64,000 bases of DNA from Typha latifolia (taxonomy: Eukaryota; Streptophyta; Magnoliopsida; Poales; Typhaceae): positions 11,955,501-12,019,500 of the forward strand of contig CM034102.1 of assembly GCA_019914945.1 (NCBI GenBank), in the 5' to 3' direction. Below the pieces are notes generated by a model. It saw only the letters and a program-made list of their open reading frames with translations, ran no database searches and had not been told where the DNA came from. The position numbers were made by a program, and so were the translations under genes. Shown here piece after piece: positions 35,127-47,039 of the stretch (position 1 is its first letter; each line of letters starts with the position of its first letter).

Positions 35127-36701
35127 AGAATTCACCAATGCTCTAGTTGAAGAAGAAGTGACATCTCCTTACATAGACATTGTTGGAAAGCTTGCTCATT
35201 GCACAATCTTCCAATTATTGTCTTATGAGATGTTTTCCTGAGTTGAATTTCTACCTTCATTCAAAAGATTTTAATTTCAGAAGTGGAGATTCAGTAGCTT
35301 TGGAAAATGGAAATATTGGGCTCTTTAGCTCTCTTGAGAAGACTTCCATAGGTTGCAGGCTCTAGGAGCAAAAACATTCGAGGTCTGCTCTCCAGTGAGC
35401 AATCAGAGAATGAATTGACTGAATTCAGCAAGCATCACAACATGCAAGGAATACAGTGTTGAGAGTCAGATCAACCGGCGATTATCCATTCCCTTTAAAA
35501 GAAAAGGGTGAGGGAAAGGAGCATTTTGGTAGTTCTTTAACCTTAGAAAACAAACAAGTATGCAGAACCCTGTTGTTGCATGTTGAGGCCTTGTGAATTT
35601 CTGCAGAAAATGGATTGGCCTATGGCTGCAGAATCCTGTGCACCTCTTCCTGTAAAACGAGCATTTCCTCGGTGGCATTCTTTCTGAAAGGTTCGGATGT
35701 TAGTGTTTGTTTACACATTAAACATTGAAGCTTCAAGGTTTTCATATTTAGCCCACTTTCTATAGTGCTGGTGCATATTAAGAGAGTGAGAATAGTTGAA
35801 AAGCCATCTTGTGCTCAATGTACCTTGCACGAAGAGTCACCGTTGGTTGTTTTCTCCATCGTTTCGTGAGAAAAAGCATGTTGGAAACTTAAATTGCTTT
35901 TTTGCACTCTTCTGACACTAGGAAACTTAAATCATTCTTTGTTCCTTAATGTTCTGCTGCTTGCTCGTGTTCTTTGATTAATTCTACATATTAAATATTT
36001 GTTCTAATCTCTCCTGATTGATATTGAATAAGATACATCCGTCACCTTGGAATCCAACCTAGTCTGCCTTAAGCCTAAAACATTTGTTTCCATAAAGACT
36101 TTTTCTATTAATCATTTAAGAAAAACAAATCAGACTTCAGTCTTGATCTGAGATATATCTTGCAATCCGATGACGAAGAGTTCACCTCATTTATTTGATC
36201 GAGTACAACGATTTCTTTATGAGATAATATTTGAACACTAAACAATAACCAATCACAAAAAGCTACATGAAGCTAGCTCCTCTCTGTACAATGTACGCAG
36301 ATCTGACAGACCCCAAATAACTGGGTAGAAGTTCCATTCCTTCATATCAAACAAAATATGCATGCTGTCCAAAGAAACAATTGGGTAGAAGTTGCATCAG
36401 CAGTTCTTCAGTATCATGAGAATTAATGAACTGTAGATTAAAACATGTTACAATGATTCTCCACAAAACAACACCATTTTTTTTTCCCAACCAAAGACCT
36501 AATAAGAGTGGAATTTTCACATACACATATCCTGTAATAACAACAACAGGCTCCTGAGTAATTCTGTACCGAGAAAAGTGATCCAGTTGTAGAAATAATC
36601 TGTTACAGAGACATCCGAGTAGAGTAATAACCTTAACCAGCATCAACTAGTCACCTGTACATTTTGCATAGTTTCTATCAACTGTTTTCCAGAGACCAAC
36701 A
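35127..36701. other. Convergent 3' regions of the zinc-finger and G-gamma genes
   Basis: The two genes end head-on here. The stretch holds both 3' UTRs; I cannot place poly(A) sites. The open frames seen in it show no family motifs. Confidence 0.5.
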
Positions 36702-39700
36702 TCAGGAAAAATCAGAACTTTTGTTCGTCCACCATTTGCGGCTATGAGAGCTACGAACACGCCGGAACCACCTGTCCCAAGAAGCATCTTCCGGGCCGCT
36801 GCAGCTGCCAAAATATCAATAGAGATATGCAAAAGCATCACCAATATTGTAAAGGTGAAGAAAAGATTACAGCAAGCTGCTAAAAATCAACAATTCACAT
36901 AACAAATGGGTCGAGCCGAGTACTCACACAGGAAGAAGAGCATCAGGTTTGCCTTCCATACCTAAGAGAACTCTGCAGATTCAAACAATGATAAATAGGT
37001 ATTACCTGATTGTGGTTCTAAATTATGCAATACAAAGACCCAGACAGAACATAAGGTTAACTTACTCCTTGCATGCTGCTGAAGAAGGTTCCATTGTTTC
37101 TAGTTCATTTAGCTCGCCCTACAAGGAAAGCAAAAGAGCATACTTTTGTCAAGGGATCATGGCCGACTACATGATAAAAATATAGTTGAAAAAAGAGTGC
37201 ACCAACTCCCACATTCTAAAAGTTATAGAAAGAAAAAGGATTATTTGATCCACCTTTTTCAAACTTACTATATGTGGAGTGAATTCCCATTTTTATTTTA
37301 CAATGCACTCACCAATATATATTATGTTTTGCACATAAATCTCCTTAACAGTTAAAGTAAAACAAAGAAAAGTTCAACTTGCAGCAGAGAGCTGATACTA
37401 TAAAATTCTTGAAGTACCTTGATTTTGGTTAGTACTTAGTAGACAGTTTAGAATGATAAGGATGAACTATGGCTGAGAGTTTCCATTTGAAACATGGTAG
37501 GCAGGTCAAAAACCAACTAGATGTAAACTAGTTGTGGACTTTGTTTGCATACAGGTATGCAACTTATCCTTCCAGCTTCAACCACTCTTGAAGACACAAT
37601 CTAAATAAGAAATTAGGCTTGATCAAAACTGACACAGTTATAACAAACATAGAGAATATACTGATGAACAATGAAATTCTCAGGACCCATTACAGTTCTC
37701 AATGTATATAGGAAATTTCAGTTTTTCTATATAAAAATGCATGTTGTGTGCTTGTGTATGAGCTCATCTATGTTAGTGTATAGTCCAAAAGACACCTAGT
37801 CAAATACATCTTTTTCATACTAGAATAGTAGATAAAGTAACATGTAATGTAAAGTAACGCTATATTGTAAAGGGGTGCAACTGCACAACATATGCTAATG
37901 GTGTTATACGTAATGCTCTACGAAATGATAACCTAAAAACTGATTGGAAAGGAGAAGTTAAAAGAATTCACGATGAAGAGAAGAATGGAATTAATGATTG
38001 ATGATCAACCTTGGCATGTTTGATGTCAGTTCGAGGCTAACTGCTATTTCAGTTAGAGCTTAATTTTGACCCTCTTTCAAGTGAGTCCAAACACAATCCA
38101 CTTATAACGATAGTTGGAAAATTCAAATCAAACTTAAAAAACAAGCCTGTCCAAGCTCAAATTTAAGCATGAATTTGGCTTGAATCAATCTAATTCAAGC
38201 TTGAGTTTGTAAACCTTGCATTATATCAAACTTAAATCAAATAAAGCTCAAAAGGGTACCTAATGTTGTATCAGGATTCAGCGTAAAGTCCTTGCTTGGT
38301 AGCATTGTTTATAGAATAAGTAAAACTGTTTAACACAGGAATACATGAGATGTGTTATTTGTTGATGATGATGTCTTAATTGATGAATCTAAAGTAGGAT
38401 TCTTTACTAAGAAGAATTTTAGTAGGCCAAGATCAAGTATATGGACTCAATTTATAAAGGAATCAAGATGGAAAAAGGATCATAAGTTAAATTGCTAATT
38501 GAAATGGAAAGGGTCTCTATTTTGTATTCTTAATTGTCTTATACTCCTTAAACTGAGAATTATAGGATAGCTAATATTTCAACATCACTTTAAAGATCAG
38601 AATATTGGGCAACTAGAAAATAACATATTTAAATATTGTGCCTCCAAGATGACAATGTTAAGGCGAATAAGTTGAGTTGTTCTAAGAGAAAAAGTAATTA
38701 TAATATCAAACAGAAGTTAAGAGTAGCACCCTTAGAGGATAAGTTGCATGAAAATCAATTAAAATGGTTCCATCATGTCTAATGGAGAATAGATAATGCA
38801 ACAATAAAGAGTGAATTCATTCAAGTAAAGTGTTCCTTATAGGGGAAAAGAAAAACCAAATGATATGTGGGAGAAAATTAGTAAGCAAAGAATGACAGCA
38901 CTTGCTTTGATGCAAAACCTTGTCTAACTAGTAACTAATAGAGGATTATCAATATAGCTAACTCCATGTAGTGGGGATAAAAAACCAAAAGTATAATTTC
39001 AATTACAGATAATCCTCCAAGATTTATCTAAACCGGTCCCTATGCAGAGAGCTCCAATTACATTCTCACATGACATATACAATTGTTGGCATAAATAAAA
39101 ATAACCAGCTACAATGGAATCACAACACTATTATTGGGATCACAACAAAAAAAGAAAATATAAATCGATGTCTACTGTCCACTCTCTTTACAGGAAAATA
39201 CAAGTTGAAGGGATTGGTGTTGTGGCCATACCAGTGCACAAGGAACATGGTAAGATATGGGCATGAGTACATTTTATGTATATATATATCCATGAAGTTG
39301 TAAAAGAGGAAGGAGTACATATTACAATGGGAAGTTAATATTTAAAAAGCAAATAAGGAGGATAATTTTTGACCCATGTGTAAAGAAAATTTAAAACCTG
39401 TCACCTCTGCTAATAAGTAGGAACTATAAGTTTTCACGTTAGAAAATAGCATCTAGCGAATTGCCATAAACCAAAATTCATATGTTTGTGAAGTCCATTA
39501 TGTATCACCAAAAGATAGATTCGTCAGTAGATCCAGTGCACTACTCAAATGATAAAGTTAATAAATAAATGACTAATAACTCGATCACAACTTCAATGTA
39601 AGAAAAACCAAATTAAAATTAAATCACACGCATTTAGCTAATCATTTGGGAGGCTATTGAAGTTCACAAGCACGACAACAAACATTTACGCAGAAATGAG

Positions 39701-40643
39701 ATTACATAAACAAATCGTATTACATTATTCATGAGTTCTAATTAAATTTGTATAACATCTTAATTCCAAGTAGATGAAAGCACTTCAGTGTTTCATTTAA
39801 TTACTTCAAGAGCACTACTACAGAATTTGTGTAAACAATTAATACAATGGGGGCACATTTACCTTTTTCAATTCGGTTACATCAGATGATAGTGCATTAG
39901 CATAGCTTGAGATAATGCTTTTGGGTACGTGAAGCATTTCCCTTAGTCAAAAAACATCAAAGATGATAAGAAATCAAAGACCCATATTCTTCCCACCGAA
40001 GAATTCAAACACCGTAACCCACTTCACAAATAATCTAACTTCAACCTGCTTAAAATGCTTAGGCATACATGGCCAAGAAGGCATCACTTATGTGGCTTCA
40101 AACAGCCATCTAGAGAGCTGCAAGAAGCTTAACAAGCAACCTGCAGAGCAGCAGATCTATAAAAAACGTATTTGGCCTCGAGGCCAATAAATGCTTCCAA
40201 GTCATTGATCATATAAAAGATTGAGGGAAAAAATCAACCAATTCGGCATTTCCTTGATGAATAGAATCATCAGTAGGAGAAATTCAATAAATATGATATT
40301 CTTTTTCAGAATTTCAAATGTCGCAGATCGCAATCACGTCCCAGTATCCAAATCCGCCTTATTAGAAAAGACAATAAAATAAAATAAAACTTCGAACAAA
40401 CAGGGCAAGTCGGATTTTTTTACTCCTTTTTATCTTGCAATCAACAAAATTTATGGGAAACTTGCCAAGACAGAAAGGGAGAGAGAGAGAGACCTGAAGG
40501 GCTTGGATCTCTTGCTCAAGGCGGGAAATGGCGGCGGTCAACCGATGCTTCCCAAGAAAACCCACCGACCTCGGTAGCACTCCACCACCACCACCATCAC
40601 CTCCTCCCCCTCCTTCTCTCGGCTCTTCAGCCCTCGTCGTCAT
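36702..40643 (-). CDS. RGG2-like: Heterotrimeric G protein gamma subunit, type B (no CaaX)
   Basis: Complete, 116 aa, four exons: 40643-40494, 37118-37066, 36972-36928 and 36804-36702 (TGA). All phases close. It has a Gly-rich N terminus (runs of five G at about 11-22), then GKHRLTAAISRLEQEIQALQ, the start of the coiled coil that pairs with G-beta, then GELNELETMEPSSAACKE. KPDALLPV and GPEDASWDRWF follow, the hallmark C-terminal part of plant G-gamma proteins. The tail ends KSSDFS, with no Cys-containing CaaX box, so it cannot be prenylated like type A subunits. This matches the rice RGG2 class. It should act with G-beta at the plasma membrane; a basic patch (RRVRSSHSRK) may help binding (inference). 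Exon 4 has two CAG acceptors 6 nt apart; the upstream one fits the family length. Confidence 0.93.
37119..40493 (-). other. 3.4-kb first intron of the G-gamma gene
   Basis: No coding exon of the gene lies inside. The middle (38265-38960) is a decayed LINE on the opposite strand. The remainder is AT-rich, with no further recognisable element. Confidence 0.6.
38265..38960 (+). pseudogene. Decayed LINE reverse transcriptase 3' part
   Basis: Degenerate frames match the C-terminal half of a common plant LINE polyprotein. There is a broken version of the FADDIVLIDE catalytic block at about 38350-38390 and a MTMLRRIS-type segment at 38650-38675 equivalent to the EMRMLRWM motif. Then come RVAPLEDKLHENQLKWFHHV (about 38722-38780, in shifting frames) and a GKRKTK remnant. 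It carries many stops and is antisense to the G-gamma gene. Confidence 0.72.
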
Positions 40644-41219
40644 CTCAAACGCCCTCTTCCCTACTCGGATCTTTTTTCTATTTAGTTGGTGATTCTTTTT
40701 ATATATATAGATATATATATATTTTATTTTGTTGATCATAGTAGAGTGATCATTCTAACCTTTTTTCTCTTTTCCTTTTGTGACTAAGGGTCAAGTGGAG
40801 AAAGGATGGAAAGAAAGGACAGCAGCAGCAGGAGCATCGAAGAAGGAGAAGAAGGGATTTTCGAGCGATAGACCGGTCAAAGGCTATGGCTTGTTCGTAC
40901 AAGATTTACCGTAGTTAGAGCATTCTCATCAGTTATTACTTATTAGAGGAGGACAAAGAACTACTCCTTTTTTGTTTTTAACTACAATTAATTAATTTCT
41001 TTTGGGTGATCTCTGCAAAGGCAATTTGCAGCAAGCTCCTCAATTATTGAATAGGCAATAATAGGCCTCTCAATTATCCGATTATAATTTTGAATATTTT
41101 TACTAATTTAACTCTAATAAAATTTAAAAAGACTGTCGTGTCCTCAAACTGCTTACATCATTACCTCCTTTATTAATTTCGACCTAACAAACTAAAATAA
41201 AGATGCGTTTTTCTCTTTA
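40644..41219. promoter_or_regulatory. Promoter and 5' UTR region of the G-gamma gene
   Basis: Only about 580 bp separate the start codon from the retrotransposon. TATATATA runs at about 40698-40722 are within TATA-box distance of a plausible start site but could be simple AT repeats. No specific control site is identifiable. Confidence 0.35.
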
Positions 41220-41224
41220 GCGTG
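41220..41224. repeat. Target-site duplication, left (GCGTG)
   Basis: The five bases GCGTG directly precede the TG of the left LTR and are repeated exactly after the right LTR at 47870-47874. Confidence 0.93.
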
Positions 41225-42048
41225 TGATAGGCTACCAAACAATTCCTTCAAGATCTAAATTTATTATAAGAAACAGTCCGCGCAACTGAGTAAAAATATT
41301 CATAAAATATTTTTCAGTAGTTAAAAAATTACGAAACTAAGTGGAATCGATAAATAACTCCTTGATCTATGTTTTTCGTATTTACGCCATTCGCAAATTC
41401 GAACTGAAACTGGGACGAAAATATGATATATTGCGGATGATAGTGGTGGAGACAGGCGGAGTGGAAGTTAGGGTTATGAATGATAATGGAGATGAGGGTG
41501 GATGGGTGGTGTTTTTTAAGGGATAAAGACGAAGGAGAAGAAGTGGTCGAGATCCCAAAGAAGGGGGAGGACTCGATAGATAAAGGAGATTAGAAGTTAG
41601 GAGAAACCTTGCCAACGGTAGATGTGGTAGGTTGGTGAAGAGGGAGGAGGGAGATTAGGATAGAGAGAAGATAAAGAGACAAGAAACCAATAATCCAATA
41701 GCATAATGAATTTAGCTGCCATCCACATATTTATAGATGCTAGCCAATAAATCATAATAACAATAAGTAACCTTAATTCTAGAGGATTCCCACCGATCGC
41801 GTTCGAACGTACAAAAAGTGTTCTCTATATGTGTGAATGCAATGCAGGCGTTCAAACACGGCGTTTGAACGCGCTCGACCGCATTTGAATGTGTATTTCG
41901 CGTTCTTTGTATTTGCGAACCTGATGCAAGCGTTCGCAAGGGTGTTCGAACACGACCCCTCCTGTATTCGAACGCGACCTACATGAATTTTATTTTAATA
42001 AAAATAATTAACTAATGCAATAAGAAAAGATCCTAACTAAATGTATCA
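41225..42048 (-). repeat. 3' LTR of the gypsy element (824 bp)
   Basis: It reads TGATAGGC to ATGTATCA on the plus strand, keeping TG...CA ends. It is homologous throughout to 47040-47869. It contains exact GTTCGAAC palindromes at 41801 and 41944, with decayed versions between them. Confidence 0.95.
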
Positions 42049-42075
42049 GACCACCACGCTTCCCCCATCTTCCCC
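42049..42075 (-). promoter_or_regulatory. Polypurine tract
   Basis: On the minus strand a purine-rich run (GGGGAAGATGGGGGAAG) lies just before the 3' LTR, where plus-strand DNA synthesis would be primed. Confidence 0.75.
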
Positions 42076-45000
42076 TCAAGGTGAAAAGTCGGAGAAACGC
42101 TCCAAAATGTCAGTCTCTAGCTCCCATGTCACCTCATCGGATGATTTGCCAAGCCATTCGACTAGAATCTCCATCTCTAATTTGGTACCATGACGTCGTT
42201 AGCGCCTAGCAAGTATTCGAACTAGCTCTATGATCTCTGTCTTCTCCAATGGCTCCAGTAGAGTTGATCCAATGACCTCATGATCTCTAATGCGCTCCCT
42301 CAGTAATGAAACATGGAAGACAGGATGCACTCTCGACCCCGGAGGGAGCTCCAAACGATATGCAACCGGACCGATATGCTCTAACACCCGAAATGGACCA
42401 AAGTAGCGATGTGCTAACTTTTGGTTATGCATCGGATGCAAGGTCACCTGTCGATACGGTTGTACCCTCACAAACACCCAACTGCTGATGTCGAACTCCT
42501 GCTCCCGATGGCTACGATCATAAACTTGCTTCATATGATTTTGAGCAAGTTTAAGATGGGCACGCAACCTTCTCAATGTGGCGTCCCTATCCATCAAGGC
42601 TAAGTCCACCTTCGTCTAATCTACAGATGCCACTGGATCATAAGCGTGTAATGTTGGAGCTGTGCATCTATACATTGCCTCAAATGGAGTCATGTCAGTA
42701 CTGCTGTGGTAGGTGGTGTTGTAAGACCACTTCACCCACGGTAAAAACTCCAACCATCGTCTCGGCATCTCTCCAACAAAGCACCTCAAGTACTGCTCAA
42801 TGTCTCGATTGACCACCTCGGTTTGGCTGTCCATCTTTGGATGGTAGGCCGAACTGAAAATCAATCGAGTCCCTTGTAATCTGAAAAACTCTATCCAAAA
42901 TTCGCTTATAAATACACAATCACGATCTGAGACCACCTCGGTTTGACTGTCCATTCGTGGATGGTAGGCCGAACTAAAGTTCAATCGAGTCCCTTGCAAT
43001 ATGAAAAACTCCGTCCAAAACTTGCTTATAAATACACAATCACGATATGAGACAATTGCACGTGGCATGCCATATAACCGAGCAACATCTCTCACAAAAA
43101 TTTCAACCATGAACTTGGCTCAAAATGGATGTGACAATACTGAAAAGTATGCATTCTTGCTCAATCTGTCAACCACTACAAAAATAACGGAATAACCATG
43201 TACCAGCGGAAGACCCTATATGAAATTGATAGAAATATCTTCCCAAACACGGTCCGATATAAGTAAAGGCTAAAGTAATCCGGTCAGTTTCAATGTGGTT
43301 GCCTTAGCCCTTTGATAGACTTCGCAAGCACGGATAAAGCTCCTCACATCCCGTCTCAATCCTGGCCACGTGCAACTCTAAGATATCCTCATATAAGTCC
43401 TCAAGACACCCTCATGACCAGCCTTTAGAGTTTGGTGGAAGTGCTCTAATAATTTCTGCCGCAATCCTTCATTTGCGGGCACCCGAATGCATCCGCAGTC
43501 CAGGAGCAAACCGCCTCAATTCTCCAACTCTAGATAGTGCTCCGGATCATCCAACACCTCCTACAATAATCTAAAAACATCTGGGTTAGATGTACATGCA
43601 TACCTCAGCTCGTCAAGGAAGGGAATGGTAGGAGAATAATAGGCTGCAAGCTCGACGGTATTGGGTTGGCGCGGTAGTGCATTCGCCGCTCTATTTTCCG
43701 TTCCCTTCTTGTATTATATTTCATAATCATATCCTAGCAATTTTGTGACCCATCTTTGCTGTGCCGAAGTGTGTATACGCTGTCTCATAAAGTATGGAAG
43801 GCTCCTTTAATTGGTTTGGATAATGAATCGCCTAAGGCATCCACTTAGTCACCGCATGCAGAAATCTCTCTCTCATAAGTAGATAAATGCTGAGATTTTT
43901 GTAATAAAGCCTTGCTAAGATAGACAATGAGACGTTCTCTCTACATTAGTACAACTCCTATGCCAACACCCGATGCATCACATTCCACAATGAACTCTTT
44001 GGTGAAGTTCGGTAGCGCCAGAACGGGCGCCGTTGTCATTGCTATTTTTAGTGTTTCAAAGGTTGTAGTGGCTTCATCTGTCCATCTTAAAAAGTCTTTC
44101 TTCAATAAAGAAGTGAGAGGAGCAGCGATCTTGCCATACCCCGCGATGAAGCGGCGATAATATCCGATCAGCCCCAAAAATCCTCGCAATCCTGTGATGG
44201 TAGTAGGAATAGGCCAAGCGGTCATGCATGCTACCTTTTGAGGATCCACCGGTACACCTTTCGCTTAGATGATGTAGCCTAAATACTCCACTTGTGGCAC
44301 TCCCCACAGGCACTTGGACTTTTTGATCTTCAATTGGTTTTGCTTCAACAAATTCAGGCACATCCTCCAAATGCCACCAATACTCAAATTCAGTCTTGCT
44401 ATACACCAAAATGTCATAAGAAAATATCAAGATATATCTTTGCAATAGAGGTCAAAATATATCATTCATGAGGCCTTGAAAGGTAGCTAGAGCATTGGTG
44501 AGACCAAAAGGGTCAATCGAAACTCGTAATGCCCGTCCGGAGTCCGAAATATAGTTTTGTGCACATCCACCGGGTGAACTCTAATTTGATGATACCTGAC
44601 CCTTAAGTCAAGCTTGCTGAATATAGTTCACCCTGTAAGCTCGTCCAGCAACTCTTTTATAACCGGAATGGGAGACCGTTCCTTGATGGTAATAGCGTTT
44701 AGTGCCTAATAGTCGACACAAAAATGTCATGTCCTGTCCTTCTTTCACACCAATAGCACGGGCGATGAGTAAGAGCTATGACTTGGTTGTATGAAGCCTT
44801 GCTCCAACATCTCGGCTACCATCTTGGAAGTAATTTCTTTTTGCACATGTGGATACCGATATGGCCTCACGTTTGCTGGTGCAGCCCCGGGTACAATCTC
44901 TATGCGATGGTCTGCCATTCGCCTCGGTGGCAACTCTTGTGGCTCCTCAAATAGTCCAAAAAAGTAATATAATAAATTAAATAATTCAATTATAGTACCT

Positions 45001-47002
45001 GAACTCATTTGAGGCTTATCTCCTACTAGTCTTAACTGAAGAAGATAGGCCAAATCATACGCACAAGACAGCCCCACCATCAGCTGCATCACTGGAATTG
45101 GCGAAGACCGAATGCCATCAAGTCGCACATCTTTGGTTCCTTGCTTAAATTTCATCCATATGCTATGAAATTAAAAGTGACGGGTCCCAAGCTTTGTAAC
45201 CACTCAGTGCCAAGTATAATGTCCGGTCTTCGCAGCGCCAATGGATACAAGTCCATAATGATGTCGTGTCCTTGCACCCGTATACCGACCCGACGACACA
45301 AGCTCTCTGCTCGAATCTTCGTGCCGTCTCCAATAGAAACGTCAAACCCCGTGGTCGATTCAGCATCTAAGCCCAATCTCCTCACTAACCTCTTGTCTAA
45401 AAAGTTGTGTGTACTTCCCGAATTGATTAGGATATGCACATAATGCTTTCTAACGAGTCCATCTACCCACAATGTCCTCGGCGTGGAAGTACCCGAATAT
45501 GCATGCATCGATATTTTAGCTTAGATATCTTCCTTCGCGCCCTTCTCAACGACCTCTTAATGGACCTCCTCTAAACACTCTCCATCACCAACAATCTCAT
45601 CATTCTCCTCGAGACCGTCGATGAGCATCACACTCCCGATCGGTTTGGAACACCGATGACCGGGGGTGAAATATTCATCGCATCAAAAGCAAAGACCCTT
45701 TGCTCTTCGCTCCACCACTTGGGCAGGTTTGAGAGTTTGAATGGGAGGTCTTGTGCCTCCTCTAATATCGAAAGAAGGTCTCAAAGGTAGTCGTGGTTTA
45801 GTACTAGCAGCCGTTGTCTTTGAATCCGCAGAATTTCCAACCGGCATTCTAGGAGTTAACCGCCCATCTTGGTTGCGCCAACTTATTTTCGCTGCCATCT
45901 TGAGAGCTTTATGCTTTTGCTCTATCCTCACGGCCTTCTCAAAGGCCTCCTTAAGAGTGGTAGGACATAGAGCACGAACATTCGCCTGTATCTCATCTCA
46001 CAGCCCTGAAATGAATGTGCTCATCAGTGCCAGTTTGGGCCAAGGTGGCTCGCAACGACTACTAACTCTTTCAAATTCTGCTTAGTACTCTAATACGGTC
46101 TTCCTGTGGACCATCTTACTTAATGTGGTAGTAAAATCTTCATATGCCGCTATCCCAAATCTGCGTGTAATCCTCATACAAAAATTAGCCCAACCGATAA
46201 ATCCTACACCACGAATAACTGATCTGTACTAATGCAATGCTGTTCCTTGGAGGTGAAAGCTTGCCATTTGGATCTTTGCATCCTCCGCTGTCCCTTGACA
46301 ATCAAAGTATTATTCAACTTAAAATACCCAATCCGTTGAATCACCGCCTTGGAATTTTGAAAAGTCCAAGCGTGCGGTTCCTCCCCGAATAGCATTGTCG
46401 GGTTCGCGAAAGATCCTTGGTTCAAGTCTGAACCTTTGTGCATGTTGATCTTCTTCTCAAAATCCTCGATCACATCTATCACCATCTCCGAAGGGACCAA
46501 CCACATCCTCAAAGTGCCAATCCTCCTTATCGACGAAGCGCACCGGTGCCACACGCCTCTTGGGTTCCACCACTGCTGGTCTTGAGTTTTGTATCGAAGG
46601 TAGGGGATGATGTGTAGGCATAGATAAGAGGGGATCATTGACACTAAAATGTCGCACCTGGACCTGCAGGGTATCGGTTCGGTATGGTCCCACCTCTGGT
46701 CCTTCTTGAGGCACCGATTTTCGTCGAGGAGATGATGAAGTTGATCGGTTCATGACATATTCTTTTAAAGCATTATGATCATTCTGCATTGCGTCAACTC
46801 TATGGAGCAATATTTGGAACATGCCCCTAAGTTCATCCGCCAAGCCCCTATTTACACCCATGGACGTTGATTGACTCAGTCCTATCGTAGGCACTCTAAA
46901 AGAATCGGCCTCACGGTTAAGGTTATCGTGGATTGAGTCTTTCATTGTCGGTGTGCTCTCCATTGGTTTTCTTGTTGATGTCATCTTCCTTGTTTCCACC
47001 AT
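42076..47002 (-). pseudogene. Gag-pol polyprotein of the gypsy element, broken
   Basis: It starts at the ATG at 47002 (MVETRKM). Recognisable in order are: gag core at about 45930-46700 (SRCEPPWPKL, FISGL); a CCHC zinc knuckle at about 45650-45700 (C-D-E then GHRC) with a stop between its first Cys and the next; protease at about 45150-45510; reverse transcriptase at about 44270-44960 ([15 protein letters not shown]); RNase H at about 43940-44250 (FIVECDASG); integrase at about 42616-43300; and a chromodomain at about 42078-42205 (ILVEWLGKSSDEVTWE). Stops and frame changes occur in every domain. Two catalytic sites are also altered: the protease reads NSGST where DSGST is usual, and the polymerase block reads SYDILVYS where two adjacent Asp are usual. 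It cannot encode a working polyprotein. Confidence 0.9.
42811..43050 (-). repeat. In-frame 120-bp tandem duplication inside the integrase
   Basis: 42811-42930 and 42931-43050 are near-copies; both begin GACCACCTCGGTTTG on the plus strand. The period is exactly 120 bp (40 codons), so the frame is kept. Each copy encodes the block from the second catalytic Asp (RDCVFIS) to the catalytic Glu (DSQTE). The copies differ at scattered sites, so the event is not very recent. Confidence 0.93.
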
Positions 47003-47022
47003 TAATGGAGGTCTGAGGTTCG

Positions 47023-47038
47023 CCTGGCTCTGATATCA
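47023..47038 (-). promoter_or_regulatory. Primer-binding site, initiator Met tRNA type
   Basis: The minus strand reads TGATATCAGAGCCAGG directly inside the 5' LTR after a short spacer. The consensus for the initiator-Met primer site is TGGTATCAGAGCC, so one core base is changed. Confidence 0.88.
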
Positions 47039-47039
47039 A

